Of a DNA stretch of 64,000 bases, positions 1-9,380 are shown piece after piece. The first letter of the stretch is position 1. The number at the start of each line of letters is the position of its first letter. The position numbers were made by a program, and so were the translations under genes. This DNA comes from Bedellia somnulentella (Eukaryota; Arthropoda; Insecta; Lepidoptera; Bedelliidae), in contig OY755181.1 of assembly GCA_963576735.1 (NCBI GenBank), forward strand, positions 18,737,261 to 18,801,260, written 5' to 3'. The notes under the pieces were generated by a model, which saw nothing but the letters and a program-made list of their open reading frames with translations, ran no database searches and had not been told where the DNA came from.

Positions 1-117
1 TGTCCAACCGCATCGCCCAAAAACCACTTAAAGAAAGTCCCATACCCTTAATCGCCTCTTACAAAACCCGAGGGTAGAAAGAGAAGAAGAAAATATTATA
101 TGCCGGCACTACACGGC
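1..117 (-). repeat. S1b SINE copy, cut by window start
   Basis: Only the 5' half of a minus-strand S1b element is inside the window; it ends in the head complement GCCGGCACTACACGGC. The S1b diagnostic CTTTTTGGGA end is outside. Bases 1-164 recur at 1377-1540 together with non-SINE flank, so this copy belongs to a local block duplication and is not an independent insertion. Confidence 0.85.
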
Positions 118-473
118 ACTAATCCATCTGTTTCAAAATGTCAAATCTTAATGTTAAAAACTTTAACTTTGTTAAAAATAAAAACTAGCTACAAAAATGA
201 CGCTATTTTCTGAAATAAAAATGTTTAACGTCGAAGTTAGCGAGAGTCGCTGCTAACCGGATGTGTGTAAACGGAAGTAGGTGCTCAGCGGTTTCCGGCC
301 GCCATCTTAGATGCAGTCGGGCGCGTTTCATTACTTCCGCTCTTTTCATATTCTCTCGTTGCTGTGTTCTAACGTTCTAACACCACAATGATGGCTTCGT
401 TTTCTTAGTAATAGGGAAGCATCATAAAAATAATACGATTAGGTTTTTATTTTTACAGATACTACAAGATATT
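118..473. other. Unassigned stretch with GC-richer patch
   Basis: Bases 230-400 are richer in GC and CpG than the surroundings and include GGTTTCCGGCCGCCATCTTAG. I see no convincing TATA box, splice sites or ORF, so nothing firmer is called. Confidence 0.3.
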
Positions 474-474
474 A

Positions 475-722
475 CATACATACATACATATACTCACGGC
501 TTTAAATACCTTGACGGGGTAGTCAGAGCTTTGGAATGAGAAATTCCTCAGCCACTTTTGGAAGTTGATTGGGGAAAAGATGATAATAAAAAATAAATGT
601 TTTTGGTGACGGGCCTCCAACCACAGCGCCCAAAAAACACTTAAGAAGCCCCATACCCCTAGTCGCCTCTTATGATCACCCACGGGTAGAAATGGGGTTG
701 TGTTATTCTAAGCCGACACTCA
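475..722 (-). repeat. S1c SINE, complete, with target-site duplication
   Basis: A complete S1c copy with CCTTGACGGGG near its 3' end and the GATCACCCACGGGTAG head variant. A 13-bp flanking repeat with one mismatch (CTACAAGATATTA at 462-474, CTACATGATATTA at 723-735) marks a retroposition event. Confidence 0.85.
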
Positions 723-767
723 CTACATGATATTAGATAGAAAATAATGTTTAAATGTAATAATGTC

Positions 768-970
768 AAGTAAAAGATAAAGATAAAGATAAAAAATATT
801 TATTTCAAAATAAAAAGAATTGTTCTCTATTTTTTGAACGTCACAAACTTACGTATAAGTTAAATCTTACTCTACTGACTCTACTTCGGATTCGGAAGGT
901 GTATTGTTGCGAGAAGAACCCGTAAGAAACTCAGCAACACAAGAAACTCAGCAACACAACACAAAGTTGA
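768..970 (-). mobile_element. Non-LTR retrotransposon 3'-end fragment
   Basis: Starts on the plus strand with a GATAAA tandem tail (minus-strand TTTATC repeats) and continues into a 3'-UTR-like stretch containing GCAACACAAGAAACTCAGC. I recognise the type as a common lepidopteran LINE 3' end; no coding part remains. The motif AAGAAACTCAGCAACAC is locally duplicated. Confidence 0.5.
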
Positions 971-972
971 TA

Positions 973-1659
973 ATTAGTTAAGGGAAAATCTCTTAATTTT
1001 GACGATTGGGTATGCAAAAACTAACGAAAATGAATCTTGAATGTAGGGTAATTCTACAATTGTCCTGCAGTTGATAACCATATGATCCAAAACCTTCTGC
1101 TAAAACTACTATCCTCATTGGTTCTACTTTACCCCTAAACTTTCATCCATTGTCTTCACATGCCTAATTAATCTTAACATTCCTTCATCTGCGTTTATTT
1201 CCAATCATCTTTCACGCTACATTATTCATTAATCCAAAATAAATTCATACATACATATACTCACGCCTATAAATCCCAAAAAGACGTAACCAGAGCTTCA
1301 GAGCTAGAAACTCCTCATCCACATTTGGAAGTTGATAGGGACAAGATCGTAGAAATAAAGTATCGTTGGTGATGGGTGTCCTACCGCATCGCCCAAAAAC
1401 CACTAAAAGAAAGTCCCATACCCTTAGTCGCCTCTTACCACACCCGAGGGTAGAAAGTGAGGAAGAAAATATTCTATGCCGGCACTACACGGCACTAATC
1501 CATCTGTTTCAAAATATCAAATCTTAATGTTAAAAACTTTTACTATTTTTACTATTAGTTAAGGGAAAATCTCTTAATTTTGACGAATGGGTATGCAAAA
1601 ACTAACGAAAATGAATCTTGAATGTAGGGTAATTCTACAATTGTCCTGCAGTTGATAAC
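973..1659. repeat. Local block duplication (two arms)
   Basis: Bases 973-1078 and 1554-1659 are near-identical (TTAAGGGAAAATCTCTTAAT onward, with single-base differences). With the 1-164 and 1377-1540 pair they show that a block containing an S1b copy and its flank was duplicated. The second copy lost the interval between the two matching parts. Confidence 0.8.
1246..1493 (-). repeat. S1b SINE copy
   Basis: Runs from the CATACATACATATACTCACG tail complement to the GCCGGCACTACACGGC head complement. It carries the S1b features: CCCAAAAAG near the tail, ACTCCTCATCCACATTTGG, and CACCCGAGGG. The TAGCCAGAGC stretch is degraded to TAACCAGAGC. Confidence 0.85.
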
Positions 1660-1678
1660 TGCAGGACAATTGTAGAAT
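1632..1678. repeat. Perfect 22-bp palindrome
   Basis: Arms 1632-1653 and 1657-1678 are exact reverse complements around a 3-base centre (GAT). The matching region of the first duplicate (to 1078) has only the left arm, so the right arm arose at the edge of the second duplicate. Confidence 0.9.
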
Positions 1679-1828
1679 AAATAAATATATGATTAAAACT
1701 GCAATTCATATTAAAAAATTATAGTCAAGCTAAAAAGTTTTTAAAATACAAAAAAAAAATACAAAAAATACGGATATTTTATAAAATTTGGTTGGTACAA
1801 TTTTTATTTTATATATGTATATTTTTAG

Positions 1829-2090
1829 TTGTGTTGTGTCGGTTTAGGATAGCATCACCCCATTTATTTAAGTAGGTGCTCGTAAGAGGTGGCTAAGAGT
1901 ATTGGGGCTTTTAAAGAAATTTTTGGGCGATGCAGCTGGAGACCCATGACCGAGACCCTTTGTTTTACAAAACCGCAACTACACTACAATTTTTCCCCAC
2001 TCCACTTCCAAAAGTGGCTGAAGAATTTCTTAATCTGGAGCCCTGGCTACCCTTCTTAGGGATTTATAGCCGTGAGTATATGTGTGTATG
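1829..2090 (+). repeat. Divergent S1 SINE copy
   Basis: An old copy with head GTTGTGTCGGTTTAGGATAG, the GGGCGATGCAGCTGGAGACC middle and the GCCGTGAGTATATGTGTGTATG tail. Its tail end is the landing site of the next S1 copy. Confidence 0.8.
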
Positions 2091-2105
2091 TTATTTCAGT
2101 TATTT

Positions 2106-2350
2106 GCTGTGTAGTGTCGGCTTAGAATAGCACTACCCCATTTCTTCCGGTGGGTGTACGTAAGAGGCGACTAACGGTATCGGGGCTTTTAAGGGATTTT
2201 TGGGCGATGCGGTTGGAGACCAACAACCTTTATTTTACCATTTTTTCCCCACTCAACTTTCCAAACGTGGCTGAGGACTTTCGAATTCCTTAGTTCTGGC
2301 TACCCCTTCTAGGCTAGCCGTGAGTATATGTATGAGTATATGTATGTATG
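2106..2350 (+). repeat. S1a SINE, complete, 15-bp target-site duplication
   Basis: Complete from GCTGTGTAGTGTCGGC to the (GTAT) tail. The 15-bp sequence TTATTTCAGTTATTT flanks it exactly (2091-2105 and 2351-2365). It inserted directly beside the tail of the preceding S1 copy. Confidence 0.9.
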
Positions 2351-2597
2351 TTATTTCAGTTATTTTCAGTATTCAGAGCTAAAGATGGAAAAAATAATGG
2401 TTTGTTCGTCTTGAATGAAGCTTAACGACGTGCTGTAGAGTAGCTTTTTAATCCACTAAGAATCGTTTCCGTAATTTAGTTGTGTCGACATTCACAAGAT
2501 CAATGTTCTATCGAAAACTAGGGTTAATCATATTTTCACTACAAAACATACTTGCTTGTATATTTTCCTGTAAATTAGGCCTTTCTGGTTCAAAATA

Positions 2598-2830
2598 CAT
2601 ACATACACATACTCACGGCTATAAATCCCTAGAAGGGGTAGCCAGAGGTAAGGAATTAGAAATTCCTCAGCCACATTTGGAAAATTGAGTGGGGAAAGGA
2701 TGGTAAAGTAAAGCCGCATCGCCCAAAAATCCCTTAAAAGCCCCAATACCGTTAGTCGCCTCTTACGTACACCTATCGGTAGTAACGGGGTAGTGCTATT
2801 CTAAGCCGACACTACACGGCAAAAATCAAG
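2598..2830 (-). repeat. S1 SINE with target-site duplication
   Basis: Minus-strand copy flanked by GGTTCAAAATA (2587-2597 and 2831-2841). About ten bases beyond the usual head complement (2821-2830) lie inside the repeats. Confidence 0.85.
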
Positions 2831-3025
2831 GGTTCAAAATAGCCGACGGATATTCTATAACTTATTTCTTGGGAAGTCTCTTACAGTTAATAAGTGTAAT
2901 TGTTGTTGTGAGTGATGTTGTCAACTAAAAAGTATGTGGTTCTACTGTCAAAATGATTACCGAAATCAGCATGTTTCACAATTTAAAACTCTAGGGCATA
3001 ATCTAATATATATAATTCAATAAAG

Positions 3026-3163
3026 AATAAAAGAGCATGTATGAAAAGACTGATGGATGTAAACGAAGCTAGAGAGGTTTGTCAGGATCGTACGAAGTGG
3101 CGATCAATAGTCTCTGCCTACCCCAATGGGAACTAATGGCGTGAGTATATGTATGTATGTATA
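3026..3163 (+). mobile_element. 3' fragment of the RTE-class LINE
   Basis: Matches the last ~140 bp of the intact LINE at 9106-12510 (AATAAAAGAGCATGTATG onward). Here the coding end reads GGGAACTAATGGCG, giving an in-frame TAA before the GTATATGTATG tail. Confidence 0.85.
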
Positions 3164-3312
3164 TAATTCACGTGTCACAGTGTTTGTCACCAAACTCCTC
3201 CGAAACGGCTGAACCGATTTAAATGAAATTTTGTATACACATTTTGTTGCTCTTAGAATAGGTTTATAATAGTTTATGCTCTTAAGAGATATGAGTTGTC
3301 CACCCAAAACAT
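3164..3312 (+). repeat. Dispersed lepidopteran-type repeat fragment
   Basis: Contains ACTCCTCCGAAACGGCTGAA followed by CCGATTTAAATGAAATTTTG, a word combination common in lepidopteran helitron-like or MITE repeats from my knowledge. Ends were not delimited. Confidence 0.4.
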
Positions 3313-3499
3313 TTTATTTTATTTTATAGACTAGATATTTCCTAAAAATAATGTATATTTGTTACATATCTATATTATTTTGTAATACGTAATATTTATA
3401 TTGTTATTTAAATTAAATAAGTTAGTTTTAAGTAAGCTTAATATCTTATTATGTTTTTTTTTGGCCTTGTTTTGTGCATCTATCCAAATAATTATTTTT

Positions 3500-3660
3500 T
3501 GGATCTCACCTTCCAAAGGTTGTCTGGAAGAGATTGCTTTTAGCGATAAGACCGCAAATTGTACCTCACTGTAAACTGTTTGATCATATTATTACTTTTG
3601 TAAATTTATGTTTGATGTGCAATAAAGTGTTATTCTATTCTATTCTATATATAGCAAATC
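3500..3660 (+). mobile_element. LINE 3' UTR fragment with (TATTC) tail
   Basis: GGTTGTCTGGAAGAGATTGC, then GATAAGACCGC, GTGCAATAAAGTG and a TATTC tandem tail. This is the shape of a lepidopteran non-LTR 3' end with poly(A)-signal-like AATAAA. No coding sequence remains. Confidence 0.6.
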
Positions 3661-3699
3661 AGTTTAATTTATTGGACATCTACCGAACATGTTTTTAAT

Positions 3700-3860
3700 C
3701 CAGCAAATCTTTCCATTCATGGGTTGTCTAGAAGAGATCGCTCTTAGTGATAAGACCGCCAGTTGTACTTTAGCTTTTGTACCGATCTTTTGTAATTGTT
3801 GTTTTTTTGTGATGTGCAATAAAGAGTTTTTTATTTATTATTTATTTATTGTTTTTAATT
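3700..3860 (+). mobile_element. Second LINE 3' UTR fragment with (TTTA) tail
   Basis: Same family as 3500-3660 (GGTTGTCTAGAAGAGATCGC, GATAAGACCGCC, GTGCAATAAAGAG) with a different tandem tail (TTTA). The two lie head to tail about 40 bp apart. Confidence 0.6.
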
Positions 3861-4261
3861 TTTATAACGTTTGCCAGGTTAAGCTAGTATTCTTTACTTC
3901 AATGTAGTTTGATAATATAATTGGTAATTGTATAAAATGGTATTGGGTGTAATTTTAAGATTGGTTAGAGCGATTTTTAATCCAGTGATAATTTTTTTGA
4001 TCATTTTAATAATTCTCACAATATTTCATACTTTGTTTTGTATTATTGTCTGATTTGAATATTATAACGATGGTTTGGTGTTCCGAAATTGGCAGCGCCC
4101 TTTTCGTTTTGAATAATTTATGGTAGCAGGACTTTTACTCCGGGAAATCATGCGAGGGGTTCGCGCCCTTGCTTGTATGTTTTCTTCAAAACAATGGCTT
4201 AATACCTTTCAGAGTAAGCAGAGACACTTATCGAATTACAATAAGAATAGATCTTGAAGTA

Positions 4262-4737
4262 TGTTATTAAAGGAAAGAAAAATTTCGACACTGGCGGGGT
4301 TTGAACCCGCGACCTTCGGGTATACGCCCCCGTCGCTCTGCCAACTGAGCTACAGTGTCAGTTTGCATCCAGTGCGAAATTTCTCTATCCTTTGTTTCTT
4401 TTTTACACGTTCAAGTAGTGTTTGCGTTTCCTACCTCCGAATTTTAACTAATTCGGACGGCCACTTGTCTACCTTTTCAGATAGAATGCAAATGTTGGAA
4501 ACGCCTAACTATCACATATTTTAATGTTTTTTGACATGAATTCCTCATGTGGGGATTATTACTCATAAATAAAAGATGTTATTAAAGGAAAGAAAAATTT
4601 CGACACTGGCGGGGTTCGAACCCGCGACCTTCGGGTATACGCCCCCGTCGTGTCGAAATTTTTCTTTCCTTTAATAACATCTTTTATTTATGAGTAATAA
4701 TCCCCACATGAGGAATTCATGTCAAAAAACATTAAAT
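4262..4737 (-). mobile_element. T2 tRNA-derived SINE, rearranged dimer
   Basis: A complete insertion flanked by a 14-bp duplication TAGATCTTGAAGTA (4248-4261 and 4738-4751). On the minus strand it has a tRNA-like domain (TAGCTCAGTTGGCAGAGCG A box, GGTTCAAAC B box, pairing GACACTG/CAGTGTC ends) followed by GAAATTTTTCTTTCC. A second, 5'-shortened tRNA-like domain and an 84-bp inverted repeat follow. The anticodon loop region is 8 bases and lacks T33, so I take it as a SINE head rather than a working tRNA gene. Confidence 0.8.
4522..4734. repeat. 84-bp perfect inverted repeat
   Basis: Arms 4522-4605 and 4651-4734 match over all 84 bases by eye, separated by 45 bases of tRNA-like sequence. It lies inside the T2 insertion. 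Confidence 0.88.
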
Positions 4738-5168
4738 TAGATCTTGAAGTACTTTGATCCGATTTTTTAATAATAGAGACTAATGAATTTTTTTTTTATA
4801 TACGTTTTTGTTGTAGTTTTAGTGCTTTAAATCGGAAATATTTTCGTTTAAATTAAAAAAAAATGCTTTTTGAGTATTATATAATAAATAGGTTATTTTA
4901 TTTAAGCTTTTTTTCATTTCTTTCTCATTTGTCTTTCCCTCTTTCTCAATTTCATTCCCCTTTAAATTTCTATTCGAGTTAAACAGCTTGCATAATTTGA
5001 ATGTCGGTTTAATAGTCATAAAGCACTTAAGATAGATCGTTCTAGTATTTCAAACGACCTTCACTGAAAAATCACTACCCTAGAAATCGTTTTGTCTCCC
5101 TCACTCTCACTGTATGCACATATATCTTTCCTCTTCTCTCATCGACAGATAACATCTATTATGTAACA

Positions 5169-5212
5169 ACATGCAACCTTATGTAAGCTTAGTATTACAT
5201 TAGGTTGCATGT
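5169..5212. repeat. Short hairpin, 18-bp arms
   Basis: ACATGCAACCTTATGTAA and TTACATTAGGTTGCATGT pair with one T:T mismatch around an 8-base loop. At 44 bases it is too short for an ordinary insect pre-miRNA. Confidence 0.6.
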
Positions 5213-5389
5213 ATTTGCCGCACTTTAAACATTAACACGCGACTTTACAAACTAAATCACTATAAAAGCTCACTAAATTCACTAAAAACAAAAAAAATGC
5301 AAAATAAATATCTAACTTTAAAATAAGTACGTTTTATTGGTGGATTCAACATGGCGGATGATGTTAGAGAAATATTAAAAATAGTATTA

Positions 5390-5660
5390 ACCTTTAGCTG
5401 AGTGTGAGCGCGAGTTGGCACACCTGGGATCACCTCGCCCGAACTGAGTTCCTCTGCAACCTCCGCCCGGGCCGCCGCAGCCATGCGTGCTCCCTGCGCC
5501 CTCATTGGGCGGGCTGCCTGCGTGACGTCACGCGCGGCCGACCAATCGCGGACGCCTGAAATTTTCATGTAGGTATGGGGGCGCAATGTTCGATTGCTAT
5601 AAATAAACTTGTAGGCGCTTTTGCTCGGTCGATATTTGTGGCGGCCTCACTGAAACGGAC
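5390..5660 (+). promoter_or_regulatory. Candidate RNA polymerase II promoter
   Basis: A GC-rich, CpG-rich patch in AT-rich surroundings. It contains a full CRE TGACGTCA (5523-5530), an inverted CCAAT box (5504-5508) overlapping a GC box GGGCGGG (5507-5513), a forward CCAAT (5542-5546) and TATAAATA (5599-5606). Their order and spacing predict transcription to the right from about 5630. I see no confident coding exon downstream, so the gene served is unknown. Confidence 0.5.
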
Positions 5661-6390
5661 CATTTCTTGAAACTGAACAGCTTACGATAAGTGGACTTGT
5701 GTTTGAGCATAAATGTATGATGAGATTCTTTTCGTATCGTTCCTTTATTAAAATACGGCTTACTTTTTTGTTTAAAATGATCATCTAGTTTTCGAAGTTG
5801 ATACTTTTTAGGTTTTGAAATTATTTCTTATATATACTTATAGTACCTATCTTAACCACCACCGGAAATTTACAATAGTTACTTTAAACCCAACAATTCC
5901 CAGATACAGTAAATATTAGCAGCAAAGCATTTAGTGAATGACGAGATAATTAAGTTTAGTCATAAATATGTACACTAACTTCTCGGAAAGAAAACCTATT
6001 TAATCCATCCATTTCAGTTTATAATTCTTTAAGTATTTCTAACTTCCATCAATCTTTTCATACACTTCATTTCTAGTCATGATTTGCTTATATTTTAAGA
6101 ATAACTTCTATTTAATCAAATAATGTACTTTAGGGTTGTGCGCTCTATTTGAATTCATTCATCATTTCCTTTAAAAAATCATGTTCAAGACATGTCTAGT
6201 GTAACTACTGCTTATTAAGGTTGATTTTATAGATATTTCATATATTCCTTCGCGTTTTACTTAAAACATTTTGTAAAATCAATTATTTCACATTTTACTA
6301 GACTATACATTTCTCAAAATAATAACCATACGTTCTCTACAAGCAGTATTTACTTGTGCGTTTTTGATTTTAATTTATTTGTTTGGCACA
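5661..6390. other. No recognisable feature
   Basis: AT-rich sequence following the candidate promoter; no coding-like ORF, repeat or RNA recognised. Confidence 0.4.
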
Positions 6391-6695
6391 ACATACATAC
6401 ATACATTTGCTCACGGCTATAAATAACAAAAAGGGGTAGCCAGACCTTCAGGATACGAAATTCATCAACTACTTTTGGAATTTAAGTGAGGAAAAGATTG
6501 TAAAAGAAAGGTTACCGGTGATGGGTCCCCAACCGCGTCGCCCAAACAAAGCCTCACCTAAAAAATCCATATGTCCTCAGTCGCCTCTTACGAACACCCC
6601 CGGGCAGTAATAGGGTAGTGCTGCCGTTAGTCACCTCTTACGTACACCCACAGGATGAAATGGGGTAGTGCTAATCTAAGCCGAAGCTACAGAGC
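6391..6695 (-). repeat. S1 SINE with duplicated head segment
   Basis: A divergent minus-strand S1 copy. Its head region is present twice: GTCGCCTCTTACGAACACCC with a following GGTAGTGCT, then GTCACCTCTTACGTACACCC with GGTAGTGCT again. This makes it ~55 bp longer than the standard element. Confidence 0.75.
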
Positions 6696-7099
6696 AAACT
6701 CATTTTAAATTTAAATAATATGTACGTAATGTACTTTTAATGAACTGCTTTAGTTTGTTACTAAACACGTGATTTGGGATTTTCGAGGCTTTTACCATGG
6801 GGTAACATCATGAGGAAACCACTTGGGAAAATCTTTCACAAGTCAGCATATCACTATTGGTAAACGATAATGATAAAAAAAATAATGTTTTTGTCTATTG
6901 CTAACATTTTATGGTTTTATTATAAATTTAATTCCATTTTTACCTTGTTACCTTTCATTTCCTTTTTCGGTCATATGATTGTCTTTTTGACTTTTGTGTC
7001 TGCGTTCAATAAATAAATGCATTTTTTCTTATGTTACCTATTATTAGATTCACTGAGCATTTTTAAGTGTTTCATAAAGATAGCTCTTCTGCTGATTTC
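6696..7099. other. No recognisable feature
   Basis: AT-rich; a CGTGATTTGGGATTTTCGAG stretch and poly-T runs, nothing supportable. Confidence 0.35.
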
Positions 7100-7330
7100 T
7101 CAGACATTTACACACTAAAATTTTGTTGTTTTTTAAGCAAAAAAAGCTTTAAAAGCTTCGATACAAAACTACTTAACTGAAAACCTGTGTTTTGCCGCTT
7201 GGCAATATCAAGCGCTGAGTTAGGACCTAGTTTGTGTTACCATGGCACTATTTTTTCGTCAAAAATATTGTTTCTTCTATTGTATGGTGTAATGTTAACA
7301 TAAATAAATGAGTTATCTATAGTCTACTAC
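7100..7330 (+). mobile_element. LINE 3' end, (TCTA)-tail family
   Basis: GTTTTGCCGCTTGGCAATATC and GAGTTAGGACCTAGTTTGTG, then GTTAACATAAATAAATGAG and TATCTATAG. Antisense copies of the same family lie at 48794-49375 and 57800-57990, where the tail is clear GATA repeats. Confidence 0.6.
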
Positions 7331-8031
7331 TAATATCTATCTTCGTACTTTTTTAAATAGAAAACACATACTTCAATGTTCGATAATTTAAATTGTAAGT
7401 TTTAATTCGTGTTTTAGTTGTTTATATGATATATTAATTGTGGCTTTAATTCCATGCCCTTTTAATTAAATATAAAAATTTGAACAATACGTCAATCACA
7501 AATAATAATTTAAAATCATGAAATACTTTGTTTTTTTTTTACCTTACTAACCCCAGTTATTAAAGAAATTGAAGTACGTATGTATTTTACATATGTATTT
7601 AATTATGGGTCGGTCCCACACAATCACTAAATATGTCATAGTCGAATATGCGAAAAATGCGCTCTACTGTTATAATTTGGTGCAAAACCATAACTGCTCA
7701 GGCATACTTCTATTACTTTAAGAACTCAGCCATGAAAGTCATTCATAAATGATATTCAGCTTTTTATTATTTTTGACCTTAGTCTTTTTATATATATTTT
7801 TTTTTCATGTTCACTAATTGTATCCACGTCCGCTTTATATTCACTTATTGTAAAAAGTTGCAAATTTTTGTCGAAACATAATTAAAAATCCATACGTGAG
7901 CAAAATTTTCCGTTCAGCTCCGAAACTTTTTCAGAATTAAATTATGAATGTGTCAGAAACATGTTTGACTTTGGACGTGTATTCCAAACAACGTAATTTG
8001 TTCATGGTTTTGTTTTTTTTTATTATTCGCT
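7331..8031. other. No recognisable feature
   Basis: AT-rich, with several poly-T tracts; no gene or repeat recognised. Confidence 0.4.
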
Positions 8032-8276
8032 ACATACATACATATACTCACGGCTATAAATCCCTAAAAGGGGTGGCCAGAGCTGAGTAATTGGAAATTC
8101 CTCTGCCACTTTTGGAAGTTGAGTGGGGAAAAGATGGTAGAATTAAGGTTGTTGGTGATGGGTCTCCAACCGCATCGCCCAAAAATCCTTAAAAAGCCCC
8201 AAGTCCGTTAGTCGCCTCTTACGTACACCCACCGGAAGAAATGGGGTAGTGCTATTCTACGCCGACACTACACAGC
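8032..8276 (-). repeat. S1a SINE copy
   Basis: Full-length minus-strand copy from ACATACATACATATACTCAC to GCCGACACTACACAGC, close to the S1a consensus. Confidence 0.9.
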
Positions 8277-8307
8277 TAATATTATTCTGTACTTATTCTC
8301 AAAGACT

Positions 8308-8851
8308 CAAACGTTCACACCGTTCATCCCCGAAGGATTGGCAGGTGTATTTATAACTTCTAAACACTTCCGAAAATAACGTATTTTTATTGTCACTTCG
8401 TATTCAGGATACCTACGATTGTGTAAGACAATCTAATCACATGATAAGGGGCAAACCAGTCGCCGCTTTGTACGAATACACTGTCACATAACATACATAC
8501 ATACATATACTCACGGCTATAAATCCCAAGAAAGGGGTAGCCAGAGCTAAGGAATTAGAAATTCCTCAGCCACTTTTGGAAGGTGCGTGGGGAATAGATG
8601 GTGATATAAAGGTTCTTGGTGATGGGTCTCCAACCACATCGCCCAAAAAGCCCTTAAAAACTGTCACATATCTAAGTACAACTTAGCCATGGTTGGGTTG
8701 CCTCACAGTGTTTACCCTCGCCGTTGACTATAATGATATGAACCTCACACATGACGTTAGCAAAGACACATTCGTGTATAGTTGACTCGGGTTTTGAACC
8801 TATGCCTATTTGCATGACTAGCAATTGTTCTTCCGAGTGAGCTGTCACGTA
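8308..8851 (-). repeat. T1 tRNA-derived SINE, interrupted by S1
   Basis: An old T1 copy: 3' end at 8308 (AACGTTCACACCGTTCATCC complement), tRNA-like head near 8770-8851 (GGGTTTTGAACC as a decayed B box). It is split by the S1 insertion at 8491-8659. Confidence 0.8.
8491..8659 (-). repeat. 5'-truncated S1a nested in T1
   Basis: Contains the S1a 3' two-thirds and stops after CCCTTAAAA. Flanked by ACTGTCACATA (8480-8490 and 8660-8670), which is T1 sequence, so S1 landed after T1. Confidence 0.9.
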
Positions 8852-9105
8852 TGTTGCTCACTTATTCCTTGCTTGCTTTTCCTAGCTAAATGGAATGAGT
8901 ACCAACTTAAAGCTGCAAATAGACATAAATTGTAGTCCTAAATTATTTATATAATTAAATTTACACAATTAAATTAATTAAGTCCTAAATCGATCCTACA
9001 TCTCTATGTATCTTCTTCATCTATTTGAGTAGTTCGTTTATCACAATTTGTTGCAGTAAGGTTGAACGTCGTCGTAGGGAACCAATATATATATATATAT
9101 ATAAG
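8852..9105. other. AT-rich spacer with (AT)n
   Basis: Ends in an AT dinucleotide run immediately before the LINE start; another AT run follows the LINE, so its target site is obscured. Confidence 0.6.
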
Positions 9106-9380
9106 GCTGTGTAGTGCCGGCATAGAATAGCACTACCCCATCTCTTCCCGTGGGTGTTTCGTAAGAGTCGACTAAGGGACTTCAGGGCTTCTATCATCTT
9201 CGCCCTTACACCAATCTAAGGTCTGCCGTGCTGATAGATGCGTGGCCAGGGGTGAGCCTGGTCTCTAGCGTGCCAACGTCCCGGAGCCTGGTGAACTCCG
9301 GGCACTAAATAACCTTGCTTTGTCAAGCGGGGCTCTGACAAAGTGGACAGAATGTTTCCCTAGCTACTCGTGGGAATCAC
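9106..9380 (+). promoter_or_regulatory. LINE 5' UTR with S1-like head
   Basis: The first ~75 bases align with the head of every S1 subfamily (GTAGTG...CACTACCCC, GTGGGTG, CGTAAGAG, CGACTAAGG). GTAGTG and CACTAC can pair as a conserved stem. The rest (9185-9380) is GC-rich and not found in S1. RTE and R2 elements can carry 5' self-cleaving ribozymes or internal promoters; which applies here is untested. Confidence 0.6.

Noticed and set aside
4290..4362. A functional tRNA gene
   Set aside because: Acceptor and T arms pair, but the anticodon loop has 8 bases without T33 and the sequence recurs inside a SINE with a target duplication.
4261..4524. ORF over the T2 SINE
   Set aside because: Antisense read-through of a tRNA-like SINE head (the LAGFEPATFGY string is the well-known artefact of translated tRNA T-arm sequence).
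9106..9180. Firm HDV-like ribozyme annotation
   Set aside because: Only one helix and one hairpin are supported; the pseudoknot helix could not be paired in all subfamilies.
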